This document shows, piece after piece, positions 22,819 through 34,600 of a DNA stretch of 64,000 nucleotides. Origin of the DNA: Pochonia chlamydosporia 170 (lineage: Eukaryota > Ascomycota > Sordariomycetes > Hypocreales > Clavicipitaceae); the NCBI RefSeq assembly GCF_001653235.2, contig NC_035790.1, positions 4,650,001 through 4,714,000 on the forward strand. Direction: 5' to 3'. Position 1 is the first letter of the stretch, and the number at the start of each line of letters is the position of its first letter. The notes under the pieces were generated by a model that saw only the letters and a program-made list of their open reading frames with translations, did not search any database and had not been told where the DNA came from. Both the position numbers and the translations under genes were made by a program.

Positions 22819-24275
22819 TTACAGCCAGAACAGAGCGCATCCAGCGATGATCATGGCCAATGCACTGGCGCTCGCTCGGGTACCGCTATTCTTGCCATTG
22901 CCACTCTTGCCGGTAGTGTCACTGCCACCGTTGCAGTCCTGGTTGAACGTCTTGGAATCACAGCCACTGCTGCCGCCAGAACCGCCAGATCCAGAGTTAC
23001 CACCGGAACCACCAGAGCCGTCGCTGCCGCTGCCGCCAGAATTACCAGACTTGCCGCTGTGGTCTTGGCCGCTTCCGCTGCTACCACCGCCGGGAATAGT
23101 TGCCTGAGTTTTCTTGGGGGAGTTGCCACTCTGTGAGGCAGAAGCTTCGTCCTTCTTCATGTTGAAGCCTGTACCATCAAACGACCCAAGAACAGTGTCG
23201 GCCTTGCCATCAACAACGGTGTCGTTGGTTCCCTTGGCATTGTTGTAGGTGTAGCTCTTTCCATTGTTGGTACCCGGAGCGTTCTTAGCATCGTAGCACT
23301 CAATAGTGACTTCGGAGAAGGTGGCATAGAAGTAACCGGCTTTCTTGATGTCCTCGGCATCCCAGTCCATGGAGCCACCAGCCCAGTCAACGGTACCTTT
23401 AGCATTGGTGGCAGCACCGCCAGGCCAGATAGACAACTGAACACGAGCAGGGGTCTGGGGAAACATCCAGCTTTGCGAAGTCTCGTTCCAGGTGTCCTTG
23501 CGATCCTTGGAGCGGCCGACCTGGCCATCGACAAGCCACTCAATCTTGTCCGGGGTCCAGCGAATCTCGTACTCGTGGAAGTTGTGGAAAGTGTCAGACA
23601 AGCTGATGTTGCCAGAGTTATGGTAGTCAGGAATACCCTGGAAGTAGTAGTTGGTCTGCGCAGTTTGGAGGTCGACGCCGACGAATTCGTAGTCAATTTC
23701 GTCCTTAACATCGGAGAGCAGAATGAAGGCGGTAACCACACCACGGCCACGGCTGGTCTTGAACTTGGCCTTGACATTGCCGTACCACATGTACGTAGTA
23801 GACGCCAGAACAGTTCCGACACTGTTCTTGGGCATGGTGAGCAAAACGCTTCCGTCCTTGGAAGCGGGCTCTCCTTGAGCTACCCAGTCCTTCTTGCTAG
23901 AATCCCCGAGGTATTCGCTGATATCGACAATGCTATCGAGGTTCGTGAACTTGGTGGTTCTGTCTGAGCAAACTGGAGCCGGGACGCAAGAGGAAAGATT
24001 ATAGGACATGCGTGGATCACAGCCTCCGAGACAGTAGGCGCCAACACCGCACTCGCCATATTCTATAGGTGGGAGTACCAGTCAGTAAGAGATATTTGGT
24101 CGCATGCTTGATAATACTTCCTCCTGTCCCTTCACACGGAGGAAGCAGCCAGCTTCGGAATAAACTTACGGGAGCAGCAAGGAGAATCCTGGGGACATTT
24201 CTGCGTGAGCGAGCACTTTGCTGCCAGGGCAGAGCAAGCACCCAGGACGGTGGTGAGAACAACCGAGCGCAACAT
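22819..24275 (-). CDS. GPI-anchored CRH-type glycosidase/transglycosylase, GH16 with chitin-binding N-terminus
   Basis: Two exons: 24170-24275 and 22819-24062, 449 residues. The intron (donor GTAAGT, acceptor TATAG) joins inside the Cys-rich module, giving CCSQYGECGVGAYCLGGC. Layout: a signal peptide ending at about residue 19; a hevein-like (CBM18-type) Cys module at about 20-55; a GH16 domain at about 65-290 with the catalytic DEIDYEFVG (nucleophile and acid/base glutamates separated by Ile-Asp-Tyr) and the following WYVDG-like strand seen here as IEWLVDGQVGR; a long Ser/Gly/Asn-rich linker; a C-terminal hydrophobic tail LAMIIAGCALFWL consistent with GPI anchoring. Family knowledge: Crh1/Crh2/Utr2 proteins cross-link chitin to beta-1,6- and beta-1,3-glucan in the wall. 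All catalytic residues appear intact. Confidence 0.94.
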
Positions 24276-26044
24276 TTTCGAATCGAATAGAATATTAACG
24301 TAGTTGACAAAAGAAGTCGCAACGCAAGTGAAATCGAATTATTAATTCCACAAGTCAACGACAAATTCGAGACTGCAGAGATTGAGAGCTAGCGACGGGA
24401 TGGATCGAGGGAGACCCAAAGACAAAGCGCTGTCGACAAAGCCGCAATCCAGGGAATTTGCACCGGTCGCAATGGAAGGCAGGCACAACGGGGTAAAAGG
24501 CCGTCGGTGTCGATGCGATTATGAAAGGGATAAGAAGAAGAAAAGACGAGGATTAAAGCGAATGTAGTCGGTCGCAAACGAAGGAAACGACCGTGGTGAA
24601 GAGTTCCTCAACCTACCTACCTTACGAAAAGGAAGAGGGCTTGTTTATGTCGAAGGTTGAAATGGAACGACAATCACAACGCGTGAGGAACGAAGAATCT
24701 ACCCTTCCAGGAGGAGAGAAAAAAACTGGGCGCTCGTGGAGTGAGACATGGAATGAGCCAGACATGACATGGCGCTGGGACTCCATGGAGCCTGGATCTT
24801 GGGCACCAGTTGACCAGTTAGAACCAGACTAGTCTCACCGTTGGGGCAGCTGAGCGTCTGCAACAGACTGACAGGCGGGGCTCAAGCACCAGACCGACGG
24901 GAGGAGAGGACATTTGGGAGCCGAGCTAGTGATTGCTGGTGAAGTCTGGTAGAATACTAGCGAGTTCTACAGCGGGTGAGCACCAAGCGAATCGACACAC
25001 GGGAGTCACCCCTTTGCCTTGCATCTTGAAATCACTACACACGATGGATTGAAGGCACGGCAACTGCCTCACTCAATTCAAGGCCCCGGGAATCCCTCCC
25101 AGAGCTGCGTAACCTCGGACACTTTATCTGCGGGAAAACACTTGCACAATCTCGCAGTAAAACAAACAACGTCTCTGACGTCGGGAGGCTGCAGCAGCAA
25201 CCAAGGGGTCCAGTTCGCCGTACGCCGCCTGATTCAATGTTTGCATTGCGCCAATCCATTGAGGAACAGGGGCAACGGGTGTGTCCGAGAAAACTCGACG
25301 TTCGCCACCGTCACTAAACAATTTCACACAAATCACACAAAGCAAGGAGCCTACCGCATTCCACATTCCTCTGCTTTCCTGCTAATGCCTCAATTCTTCA
25401 ACACCGTCTTCTCAATCTTCTCACGTCGTGCAAGACGCACGCCTGCAGGGCAGACAGGGCGGATGCACGGCACAAGGGGAGACGAGGGGAGAGAACTGAT
25501 GGCAATGGGGGCCAGCGTGCGGCCTGAACGCCAAAATCAGGAGCAGTCACTTCCCCGATCAATGAGGAAGCTCGAAATCCAAGCCAATGCACGCCACCAG
25601 TTTGCTCTTCATCTCCACTTACAGCCTTTTGGCTCCCGCCAACAGCAACGAGAAAAAATAACGGGCTGAGTGGGGCCTCCAGTCCCATTCGCTTTTTCAA
25701 TGCTTGGCTCCATTGTCGGGCCTTGCCATCCCTGGTCTGGGCCGAGTCGTGGGTGACTTGGTCTCGTACCCAAGAATACGAACATTCACTCAGTTGGGTT
25801 GGGTAGCATGCCATTCTCTCACTTGTTCCATTCCATGAGCATTTTGTAGGGAAGCCACTTCATTGTCACTCTCCACTACACAGACTGCACAGCCTACAAC
25901 CTTGGCAGCCATACCAAAGTGACGGCGCACTATCACCGGCAACACGGCACCAGTTGCATCAGTTGGCGAGAGAAACAAAAACTCCGTAACTTGCCTCATT
26001 AAATCTGTAGCTACATCCCATGCACCTTTCCCTGCAGCACCTCT
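24276..26044. other. Intergenic region, 1.8 kb
   Basis: This is the promoter region of the GH16 gene on the left and the 3' flank of DBP9 on the right. A plus-strand open frame of 216 codons (25019-25669) has no domain, an erratic composition and no splice partners; I do not call it. Confidence 0.45.
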
Positions 26045-28108
26045 CTATTTCGCCCTTCTCCTTGCTTTAAACGTTTTGAGAGGATCACCTTTTCGGCCTC
26101 CAACACGGAAACCGCCTCGTTTTGTGCCCTTTCCTTTCCTCTGCCCACGCAGCTTGCCAGGCTTCCTCAGCGGAACGAAGCCAATGTCACTCTCCGTGAG
26201 GCCCTTCTTTCCATTCTCCGGTAACAAGTACTCTGGAATATGCTTCAAATGAGCCTGTTGTCTCGCCGTTCTCAGTTCACCATCATGTCGAAGGTGGTTG
26301 ATTTCCGATGGGTTCTCTTCAAAATACCTGCAGTCATGTTAGGGTTACTTGTTGTGATGCCGCGCCTTGCTTCGAAAGTTGATCTCACCTCTTGAGCTTT
26401 TCGCTCTTTAGTAGTTCTTGTCGTAGTTCCCGTGTCCGCGCCTCACGGACAGCCACCTTGGTGACAGCGCGAAGGGCATCATTCATACGATATCGGAAAG
26501 CCTCCACTTGCTTGGTGTTGAAGTTGTACGGCTTGATTTCCTTGCCCTTCTTAGCTTGTTGCCTGGTAATTCTTGCCAGCACCTTCTCGTCATTCTCGGC
26601 GCTTTGAATTGTTGTAGGCATGTGCTTCCGGAATTGTTCCTTGGGAATAACGAACGATAATGCCATGCCAGCCTTACCGGCACGTGCCGTACGTCCAATG
26701 CGGTGTGTGTACGACGAAGCAGATGTGGGGAGATCGAAATTAATGACAGCAGCAACGTTCTTGAAGTCAATACCTATGTGTGAAAATGGTCAGCATTCGT
26801 GATCAACGACATCGGATAAACAACTGTGGGAGCACAAGTCCACGAATAGACAGCTAAGTTTGAGTCCATACCTCGAGAAACACCGTATTCCTTGTCTCGC
26901 TTCGATCCTTTGCGCTTCTTCTTCGGCCGTTGCTCCTCTTTCTCTGCATCAGAATCCGCATTCTCTGCACCTTCGTTATTTTCTTCCTCGTCGGCCTTCT
27001 CTTCATTTCCGAGAACCTCCTTCTCATCCGAAGCAATAATGATGTCGTACACATTGCGATTAAACTCTTCGACGACGTGAATTCTAGAGTTTACGGGTAA
27101 TTCCGAGTTCAAAATACAGCTTCGAATGCCAAATTGCTCAAAGAACAGCTTCAATCGGTAACATCGGTCGACGTCGCCAACGAAGATGATGCATTTTCCC
27201 TTGACTAGTTGCAGCTTAAAAATGATATAAGCCAAGAGGAACTTCTCATCCTCGGCACACTTTGTAACCAGCTGCGTCACTCCCTCGCCTTCCTCATCTG
27301 GTTCCTCTAGGTCCAGCAGAGTCGGAGCGTTATCGCGGTAGAATATCTTCTTTAGTGAATCCACTTCTGCCGTTAAAGTAGCACTCATCATGGTCGTCTG
27401 TATCCCCTTCGGAATGGACCAGGACAGGTTCTCCAAATCTTCGTCATATCCATACGACAGCAGCAGATCGGCTTCATCCAGTACGAGGTGGGTGAGTTTG
27501 TCAAGAGAAAGTGCGGACTGGTTCGATTTCACATTATACCATGCTCGTGCGGGGGTAGATATGACGATATCAGGGTTCGTAGACAGCAGAGATCGTTGTA
27601 CGGCATCAGAGAGCTTGTCCGTCAGTTTCACGGCGCGGACATCCTTGGCACAGAACGTGGAGAATTGCTCAATGACTTTGAAGACTTGGTCTGCAAGCTC
27701 TCGAGTCGGTACCAATATTAAAGCGGTCGTAGCGGCGACAGACTCGTTCTATAACCATGTCAAAAAAAGAGTCCAGTGTGCATCGCACGCAAAATTACCA
27801 CCACTTACGCTCTTTTTCTTCAGGATAGCAGACAGCACAGGGAGAATGTACGCAGCAGTCTTTCCAGAGCCAGTCTTGGACTTGCAAAGGACATCTTTCC
27901 CGTTCAATGCAAGAGGAATGGCTTTGCGTTGGACGAGTGTTGGCTTGAGAAACTTCTGTTCGGCGACGGCCTGGACGAGGCGAGGGTCCAATCCAAGGTC
28001 AGCAAAGGTAAGCTCTGCATCTGCTGGTGATTCTGTTTCTGATTTTGTGCGTTTTTGATTCTCGGGTTCCGGCGACGGTACGCCATTCTGATCGAGCTTG
28101 CGCTTCAT
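26045..28108 (-). CDS. DBP9: ATP-dependent RNA helicase DBP9 (DEAD box, 60S ribosome biogenesis)
   Basis: Four exons: 27809-28108, 26872-27748, 26389-26773 and 26045-26327, 614 residues, with in-frame junctions throughout (donors GTAAGT, GTATGG, GTGAGA; all AG acceptors). Motifs in order: a Q-motif region with [10 protein letters not shown] and [10 protein letters not shown]; Walker [12 protein letters not shown] near residue 80; [38 protein letters not shown]; an acidic insert of about 40 residues in the second RecA domain followed by [28 protein letters not shown]. The acidic insert and the [10 protein letters not shown] context are DBP9/DDX56-specific. The C-terminal tail is very basic, suiting nucleolar rRNA binding. 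Expected role: remodelling of pre-60S particles in the nucleolus. The ATG at 28108 gives a usual start of KRKLDQNG. Confidence 0.95.
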
Positions 28109-29844
28109 GCTTGTTGCTCAGCGGAATTTCGGTTGTGGAAGAGCAAGAAACGGTTTGTCGAAGCAGCGAGTTGCTCCGGAATCGTTATCAGAGTTATCGC
28201 TTAAGAAAAAAAAAATTGGCCTGCGTTGCATGGCAGAACTGTTCAGTGTTGCCCACTTAAGTGGGGCAATTGCCAGAGACAGGATGGCGGTCGGGTCAAT
28301 TGGTGTTAACTGGTTCTCCATGCAGGCAGGACACAGCATTGCGATAACACGTTACCCTATAGCCGGTGTTCCTCTGGCGGTGACCAGACTTACCCTCGCA
28401 TTTATTCGCGATATTGTTACCGCCTTGGTCTTTCCTTTCTCACAGCTCATATATTTTATGTGTCCCAGTTCGAACACTTAATCTAACACGTAGGATATAT
28501 CGTTTCCGACACAAATAGTCCGTAAAGGATTGGCTCGGTTGTTTTCCAACTTGTCACCATCCCCCTCCCCGACTCTCAAGTCAACAAGATACGTAAGACA
28601 ATGAAACTAGCGACGGCCCAAGCCGAGAGCAAGGACCTTGGGAAACGAGCTTCCAGAGCCAAGACAGAAATATTCACACATTCTCTACCCATTATTTGAA
28701 GCAGACCGCCAGAAGTGGACCGTTCGTCATGTTGAGTAACTGGTACCTGCTCTGGTAGTGCCAGATGTGGTTTCATGTACCCCCTTGTTGTGGGGCCGAG
28801 GATCGCGGCAAGATGCATGGCGTGGTCGCAGGAGTACTTCGACAACAAGTCACCACATCGAGATAGATCTACACATGTGCGTTGTCCCCAGAGTATAGAC
28901 GTACCTTATTTAGTATGAAGCCGGCATCGTCATCTCCTCCTTGCTGCCATCTTATCAATCTCCCACTTACAGGCAAAAACTCCCAAGGTGTAAATAACTC
29001 GAAATTGGGGGTATAACTAAGGTAATTGGCTCTAGTTTTCCTGTTGGGGAGAACTTCATAATAACCCTTTTGCCGCCATCCAGGATGGATCTCAAACTCT
29101 AGTATTCACTAGACGGCTGAGATCGTCCATCCTGCTCCTCATCCTCAGGAATAAGAGAAATATAAAGCTACTATCAATATAATACTTGACGTTTTCCACA
29201 CCCACTTGTCACCAACTGGTAAAGCACATTACAAGTAGCCCCGCGTCACGTCGAGTTGTTACGAACTCAAGCCCAAACCAGGTACGACGTGGCCGACAGA
29301 TACTAATCGAAATCGAACCCTGGCTTATTCCCCCAGCACCAACGCTGCCAGACTGTGAAGCCCACCCGTGTTCTCCTACCCCAAACGAAAGCAGAATCCC
29401 ACCCAAAAGCCCGATCAATTCCAGAGTCAACTCGAAACATACAAACATCTAGGTCCAGAAATACCGTAGCAGTGTCGAGCATCGCGACCGTGACAAAGGA
29501 AACAAAAAACAAGTCAAAGCCGAAAGGTACACAGGAGGACAGATGAAAACCCCACATTGGGAAAAGATACGGGTGCTGCACAGAGGTTGAGCATTTTCGT
29601 CCCGCCCTTTTCCAACCCTCAAATCGTCATAGCACCGGTTTCGTCCTGCAGCCGATCTCCGCCCACGGAGTGTGTCTCAGGTTGCGCACTACCATCGTCG
29701 TGTAACGGCCGCTCAGCAAATTAATCGCGAATTAGAGACTCCTCAGGGTCTATAAATCGTAGTACCGTTGTACGTTGCAAATCGGTTGACCAAAAAAACA
29801 TTAAAAATAGAATAAAACACCAAGGCTGGCCGCAGCAAGGAAGA
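28109..29844. other. Intergenic region, 1.7 kb
   Basis: Upstream region of DBP9 and 3' flank of the SANT gene. Opposing ORFs at about 29186-29581 are shadows of each other without features. No RNA gene was recognised. Confidence 0.45.
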
Positions 29845-30920
29845 TCACCCAAAGTGACCAAGATCGGTTACTTCCACCTCGTCAAATTCACTGGACAAGG
29901 AAGTGCCCTTACCTCCCCTTGCTGTTCGAGAAGAGATCTGTGCTATGATTAGCCATGCTGCGAAACGACACCTCTGATTTGTTGAATAGGCGTAGCATGG
30001 CCACTTACCTGGGAAATGCTCCTTTGCATACTGTTCACATGCCTGTTTCTCATCGTTAGCATGGTCGCTATCTTGTCAAAGGGAGAAGCAAGTCTCCCGT
30101 ACCTTTGCCGGTTTGCCAACTTTTTGGCCAATGACTTTCCATTTGTTGTTTTCGTACTCCTTGATTGCGTTCATCAGGGCTTGACTCTGCGCGGTTTCCG
30201 TTAGCTGAAGACCTATGTAAGTCTAAATGATGTTGAACCTTACCTCGTCTTCAGCGAACTCGGCGTAATGCATGTCCTGGTTATTCCATTAGCATACAAC
30301 AACGGCACTGCCTCGTTAGCTCTGAACCCAACTAACCTTGTACCAATGCTTCTTCACCGAGCCCTCTGTTCGCGTCGGGAATGTCTATTTTTCAAACGAT
30401 TAGATCATATTCACCACCAACAAGCAAGAAAATAACGCACCTTCGCAATTTCTGCCCAGCTGTTACCGGAATCCCGCATCTGTTTCAACCGCAATTCTTC
30501 TTGAGGCGTCCATGGGGTATTGGTTCGACTCTTCTTAGCCGGAGGCGGCTGCACCGGTGTGGTATTGGCATCATCTGTCGGTGGTTGTGGCTGAGGTGGA
30601 GGAGGAGCATTCTGTGGTGTGGGAGGAGTTGGGACCGGTGGTTGAACTTGGCTTGCCGCAACAGGAGCGGCGGGTGCTCCTGTAGCCGGAGACGGGGCAG
30701 TATTTGGAGCAGGTCGCTTTCGCTGGCGACTTTGTTGCGCCGGGGTTGGGGTCGGGGCCTGCTGTTGAGCAGCTGCAGCGTTTGGAGGTTGGGGAACATT
30801 CATCGGTGGTTGAACTGGAGTTGGATGGTGCGGCTGCTGCTGCTGCTGCTGCTGAGGTGGCATGCCGGATTGCGGAGTACCGTATGGAAAGTCTATACGC
30901 TGATCGGTTCGCCGTGCCAT
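29845..30920 (-). CDS. SANT/Myb-like two-repeat protein with Gln/Pro-rich N-terminus
   Basis: Six exons: 30441-30920, 30337-30384, 30244-30276, 30103-30186, 30009-30042 and 29845-29942, 258 residues. Residues about 1-130 are low complexity, rich in Pro, Gln and Ala, with a Gln run encoded by the CTG/CAG tract. Two Myb-like units follow: WTPQEELRLKQMRDSG to KTFPTRTEGSVKKHWYK, then DESQALMNAIKEYENNKW to KPAKACEQYAKEHFP, with the spaced tryptophans of SANT repeats. The C-terminus has ARGGKGTSLSSEFDEVEVTD. Expected role: DNA-binding or chromatin-associated regulator; no specific orthologue is recognised. Another in-frame ATG at 30972-30974 would add 18 residues. The last acceptor is ambiguous: CATAG (exon from 29942) gives the acidic ending, whereas CACAG five nt later gives a short ending FSNSKGR. 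Confidence 0.78.
30834..30854 (-). repeat. CAG tract coding for a Gln run
   Basis: Seven consecutive CTG triplets on the plus strand read as CAG (Gln) in the SANT protein's N-terminal region. A trinucleotide tract of this kind is expected to vary in length among isolates. Confidence 0.85.
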
Positions 30921-31159
30921 ATCAGGTTGGTAGGGGTGATTGCTGTTCGAGCATGTGGTCAGTAAACTTGACATTCCACCATTGACAACATCGAGGCGGT
31001 CTTGCAGATGTCACTGTAGATCTCATCGTCATTTGTCCAGCCTAAGGGTAAAACAAACTGCCCAGTCAAATGGACCATTCAGCTACGCCTGTAGCTGTAG
31101 AGCAATGGCATTGCTATAGGCAGCGGCAATAGGTAGCATCTGGTGTTTGACGACAAGCA

Positions 31160-31673
31160 TCATAGTTTCGCGGTCGAGTGGTTCAAGGCAATGCCAGGTC
31201 GGCTGGGCAGTTGACCACGGATACGGACAAAGACGAAGACGAGGGACAGGTGACTGGTGACAAGTGTATAGTTGTTGTATGGCGATGGTAGAGGTTATAG
31301 GTACCAAAGACGATGAGGAAATGGGACAAGGAAGGTGGTGTTGGTACTTACTGCATGTCGTTGGGTGGATGAGTGGAGTTGGTGTAAACATAGTCCGGCA
31401 CGGGGCCGACCTGCCACTGCTGCATGATCTGGATGCGAAAGAAACAGGTATCGTCAGCATCAATTCTGGAAAAGAAGTAGCGAGAATAAAAGAACCAGGG
31501 CAAGGTAAAGATGAGCGCACGCAGGACAAGTTCTTTGTTTGCGCGGCGGCGATTCTGGCGACAGGCATGGGTCTGGCTGCAACAACGCGGCTGGTGTAGC
31601 CCAGCTTTTTGAGGGCTGGCGACGCGCTCAACCACGGTAAGCGGCATTGAAAACGAGCGACGGACAACACCAT
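31160..31673 (-). CDS. Candidate small mitochondrial protein, unknown
   Basis: Proposed exons 31521-31673, 31352-31428 and 31160-31202, 90 residues. The first exon encodes 51 residues that are rich in Arg, Ser and Ala and contain no acidic residue (MVLSVARFQCRLPWLSASPA at the start), a good match to a mitochondrial presequence. The second, after a GTGCGC donor and CATCCAG acceptor, encodes IMQQWQVGPVPDYVYTNSTH and then PPNDM. A strong GTAAGTA donor follows. The third starts after GCCCAG and ends LNHSTAKL. All three junctions keep the frame. I do not recognise the family. Alternative acceptors for the last exon exist (TCACCAG further upstream), so the C-terminus is tentative. The SANT gene ATG lies 239 nt downstream in the same orientation. 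Confidence 0.42.
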
Positions 31674-34600
31674 GCTGACAGTGCTGACGAGGCGCAATGC
31701 TGTTCGCAGGAGGCTGGCGCGCGCGCGCAAAGTGGGCGGGAGACAAAATAAATCAATGCGGACTCACGGGCAATGAATTTATCCAGCTAGATGCTGGTAA
31801 AGGTCATTCGATGTTGACAAGACGAGACTACTCTGTCCGTCTGCTCTCCTGGGCGGGCGGATCGCGCAGGAAAGTTCCTCGTGTGAAGCAGGTCAAAGTC
31901 ACACAGGTGGTCCGAGGCTCGGGTCTTGAGTGGTAGAAGGGCAGAGCCACGGGTTTGCGTAATACAAGTTCTGCGACTTGGGAAGCTGGGCAGCCCAAGG
32001 TAATTGACGGATTCGGGAGTCCTCCGTCGGGGGAGGAATTTAGTGGTGGAGGCTGGTTGGACAGGCCAGGCGGGCGAGCCGGGCTAGACTGAGCTGGGTG
32101 ACTGGTCGAGCCAGTGGCCTGATGGTGTGGGCGAGGTGATAAAGTGGGCTTAGCTCTGTGAGAGGTGTGAGTCTGGTCTGGCTGGGTCAAGTCGGATGAG
32201 TGGTGGTGAGTGAAATTGGCTCTGTGTGAAGTGTGCGTTGCTTTGCGTTGCCGAAGTGCAAGTGTGTCCGAAGCTCCTGGTTGCTGATAGCTCAAGAGCG
32301 CAGTAAGCTGATGTTCTGGCGACAGCCTTTTGTGTAGCCGACAAGTCAATTTCTATCTCGTCAAGGATAGCAAAAGCGACCGTGTCTGATGAGAACAGAA
32401 GCACAGCAGCTGATGAGGCGACAGATGGGGTCCCAGGGTGGCGATGCTGGGCGTTGGTTGCCGAAGAGAAGAAAGCTGCGCAAGTGCTCAAGCTTGAAGC
32501 GGGCGATGCGGGTTGAGGACAGCGAGCGCCGGCACAACAGGGCACGGCAGGACACGACACCGTCTGACGAGTCTGGTGATTTTCCTCTTCCCCTTTTGCG
32601 CAACCTTTGGTGTTGACGCAACCGAGCAAAACCTGGATGAGATCTCGAATTGATCAGGCGGTGGATCCCAGCGACATCAACAGCGAGAGCGACAGGCCAG
32701 GTGCCGACGGGAGTGAGGACAGGATGAAGAAGAGACTGGACTCTGGTTTGGTTTGGTCCGGTCTGGTACTTCGAGCCCAAGTAACTCTCTGGGGGGAGGT
32801 GGTCGATGTTTTGGACCGGCTGGTGGGTGCTTTTTGGTCTGGTGGAAGGGGAGGAAAGGCGAGAAGAAGCCTTGGACCCATCGGCACGAATGAAGGCTGG
32901 GGCTGGGAGGGCGTGGACCACATGAAGCAGAGGCGTGACTGTGTATCAGTATAATATACACTGTATAATCTTGCTGTATTTTGGGTGAATAGTAATGTGC
33001 GAATATTGATAGATGGTTTGGCATTACAAACGTCCCACCGTCATGAACGTGTCTTTACATCAGTGCATTCAATGCAAGCCTGGCTGACTCGAGCCAATCA
33101 AGCTGCCTCATTTCTCTGCTCGCACACCAAGGCGTCATCATATGTCAACGTCAGCCCTCGATCAGTGACTAACGAGCAGTACGTACCTCGCAAGAGCACC
33201 AGTGGCAGCCAAGCTCCAAAGCTAAGAAAGCTTTGAGGACCCAGATGAAATAACCCCTGCCATCAGGAAAAATAAAGCAGTGTTGGGGGTGGTGAAGTGA
33301 TTTGCATGTTAAAAAAGATGGAGACGAAACAATGCTCATGGTTTCTAAATTTAATGAAAATGAATGAATTACTCATGAAGAGGTAAAGTTAGGAAAATTT
33401 TCTTCGCCTACCTAGTTGGTACCTCTGGTTGTTTGGGCAGGGTTCTTGCTAGAAGCGCGTGCGATTTGATCAATGGTCGCTCCTTCTCTACTAGCTTTTA
33501 TTTTTGTCGTTCGTTAAGTTAGTTGTCTGGGCTCAAACATATTGATACGTATCACCTGCACAGACGAGGCTTGCCTGAGGTGTCAACCTCCATTCAACTT
33601 CGATCGAAGAATCAGCGTAGACGAGATTGTCTATTTGCCGTTGCGTGAATCCCGATAACTCGAGCCATTTGACGTTCAATGCCCCCTATCTGTGTTCAAG
33701 GTGGCTCTGCACAATTTGTCTCTGTCCTGTCGGTAACTGTTCCGAAGTTGTCTCGATCGATGTACAGTACACCACCGGCATTTGTGGTTTCGAATGCCCT
33801 TGTACCAGCTACTTGCTTCGTCTGACAGCCTTAGTTGCTTCCTTGGACTGAAAGGAGACGCTGCTGCTGGGCATCATGTGCCCCCAAGCTCCACATGGCC
33901 TTCAGCCGCCAGCAGGAGACTCGGACCAGGATGGCTGCTTTTGGTGCGTGGGCTTCTCAAGCTCCAGGCGATGAATCTAATTTGAGCCTTTACATATAAA
34001 CCGCAATGCAAACTTTCCAAGCTTGTTGGCACCTTGAGTAATTTTGCGTGAAAACGATTCAACCACTCTCCTTATGACACAGTTACAGTGAGCTACTCTG
34101 TCGATCCTTTCGCTTGGGTACTTTCAGTCGTCTCCACGCTGTTGGGTAAACGGCTATGCACAATAACCTCCTTCATGGGTTTGGTCAGGCTATTTTGAAG
34201 ATTAGGATCGCCTCAGCAACGACGGTGCTTTGTGCACAGAGTCCCAATCGGCAGACGGCAAGATGATTATTTCTTTGGAGCATGACGGCCAAACATCTGG
34301 CTGCTCGGCTCGACCAGGTGAAAGTTTGAGCTTCGTTTATATTCAGTTAGCACAATGATCTTCCGACCTTGACACAAGTTCGTCTAATTTTCTCGACACC
34401 ATTATCCTTATGGAAATAAAAACCACCTGGAAGTATGCTAAACTTGAGAAGAGGTATCGATGCAACATGAGCTGAAGAACGATTTCCGGACAACAGTCGC
34501 TTCGGACATGACCCTGATCAGCAAGCGAGAACCATCCAAGGCAGATCAATTATGGAGAGCGGAGGAAACGGGTGATTAAAAATGGTCAGTCTTTAATGCT

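Noticed and set aside
22851..23967. ORFs of 92, 164 and 221 codons overlapping the GH16 gene in other frames
   Set aside because: The GH16 frame carries the catalytic motif, signal peptide, linker and GPI signal; the others are compositional shadows.
25019..25669. 216-codon plus-strand ORF between the GH16 gene and DBP9
   Set aside because: No domain, erratic composition, overlapping ORFs on the other strand and no splice or conserved motif. Transcript data or a homologue would reopen it.
32150..32923. Long overlapping minus-strand ORFs (159 and 186 codons)
   Set aside because: The strand is C/A-rich and low in stop codons because of degenerate CCAGACC-type units, so open frames arise in several registers at once without domains.
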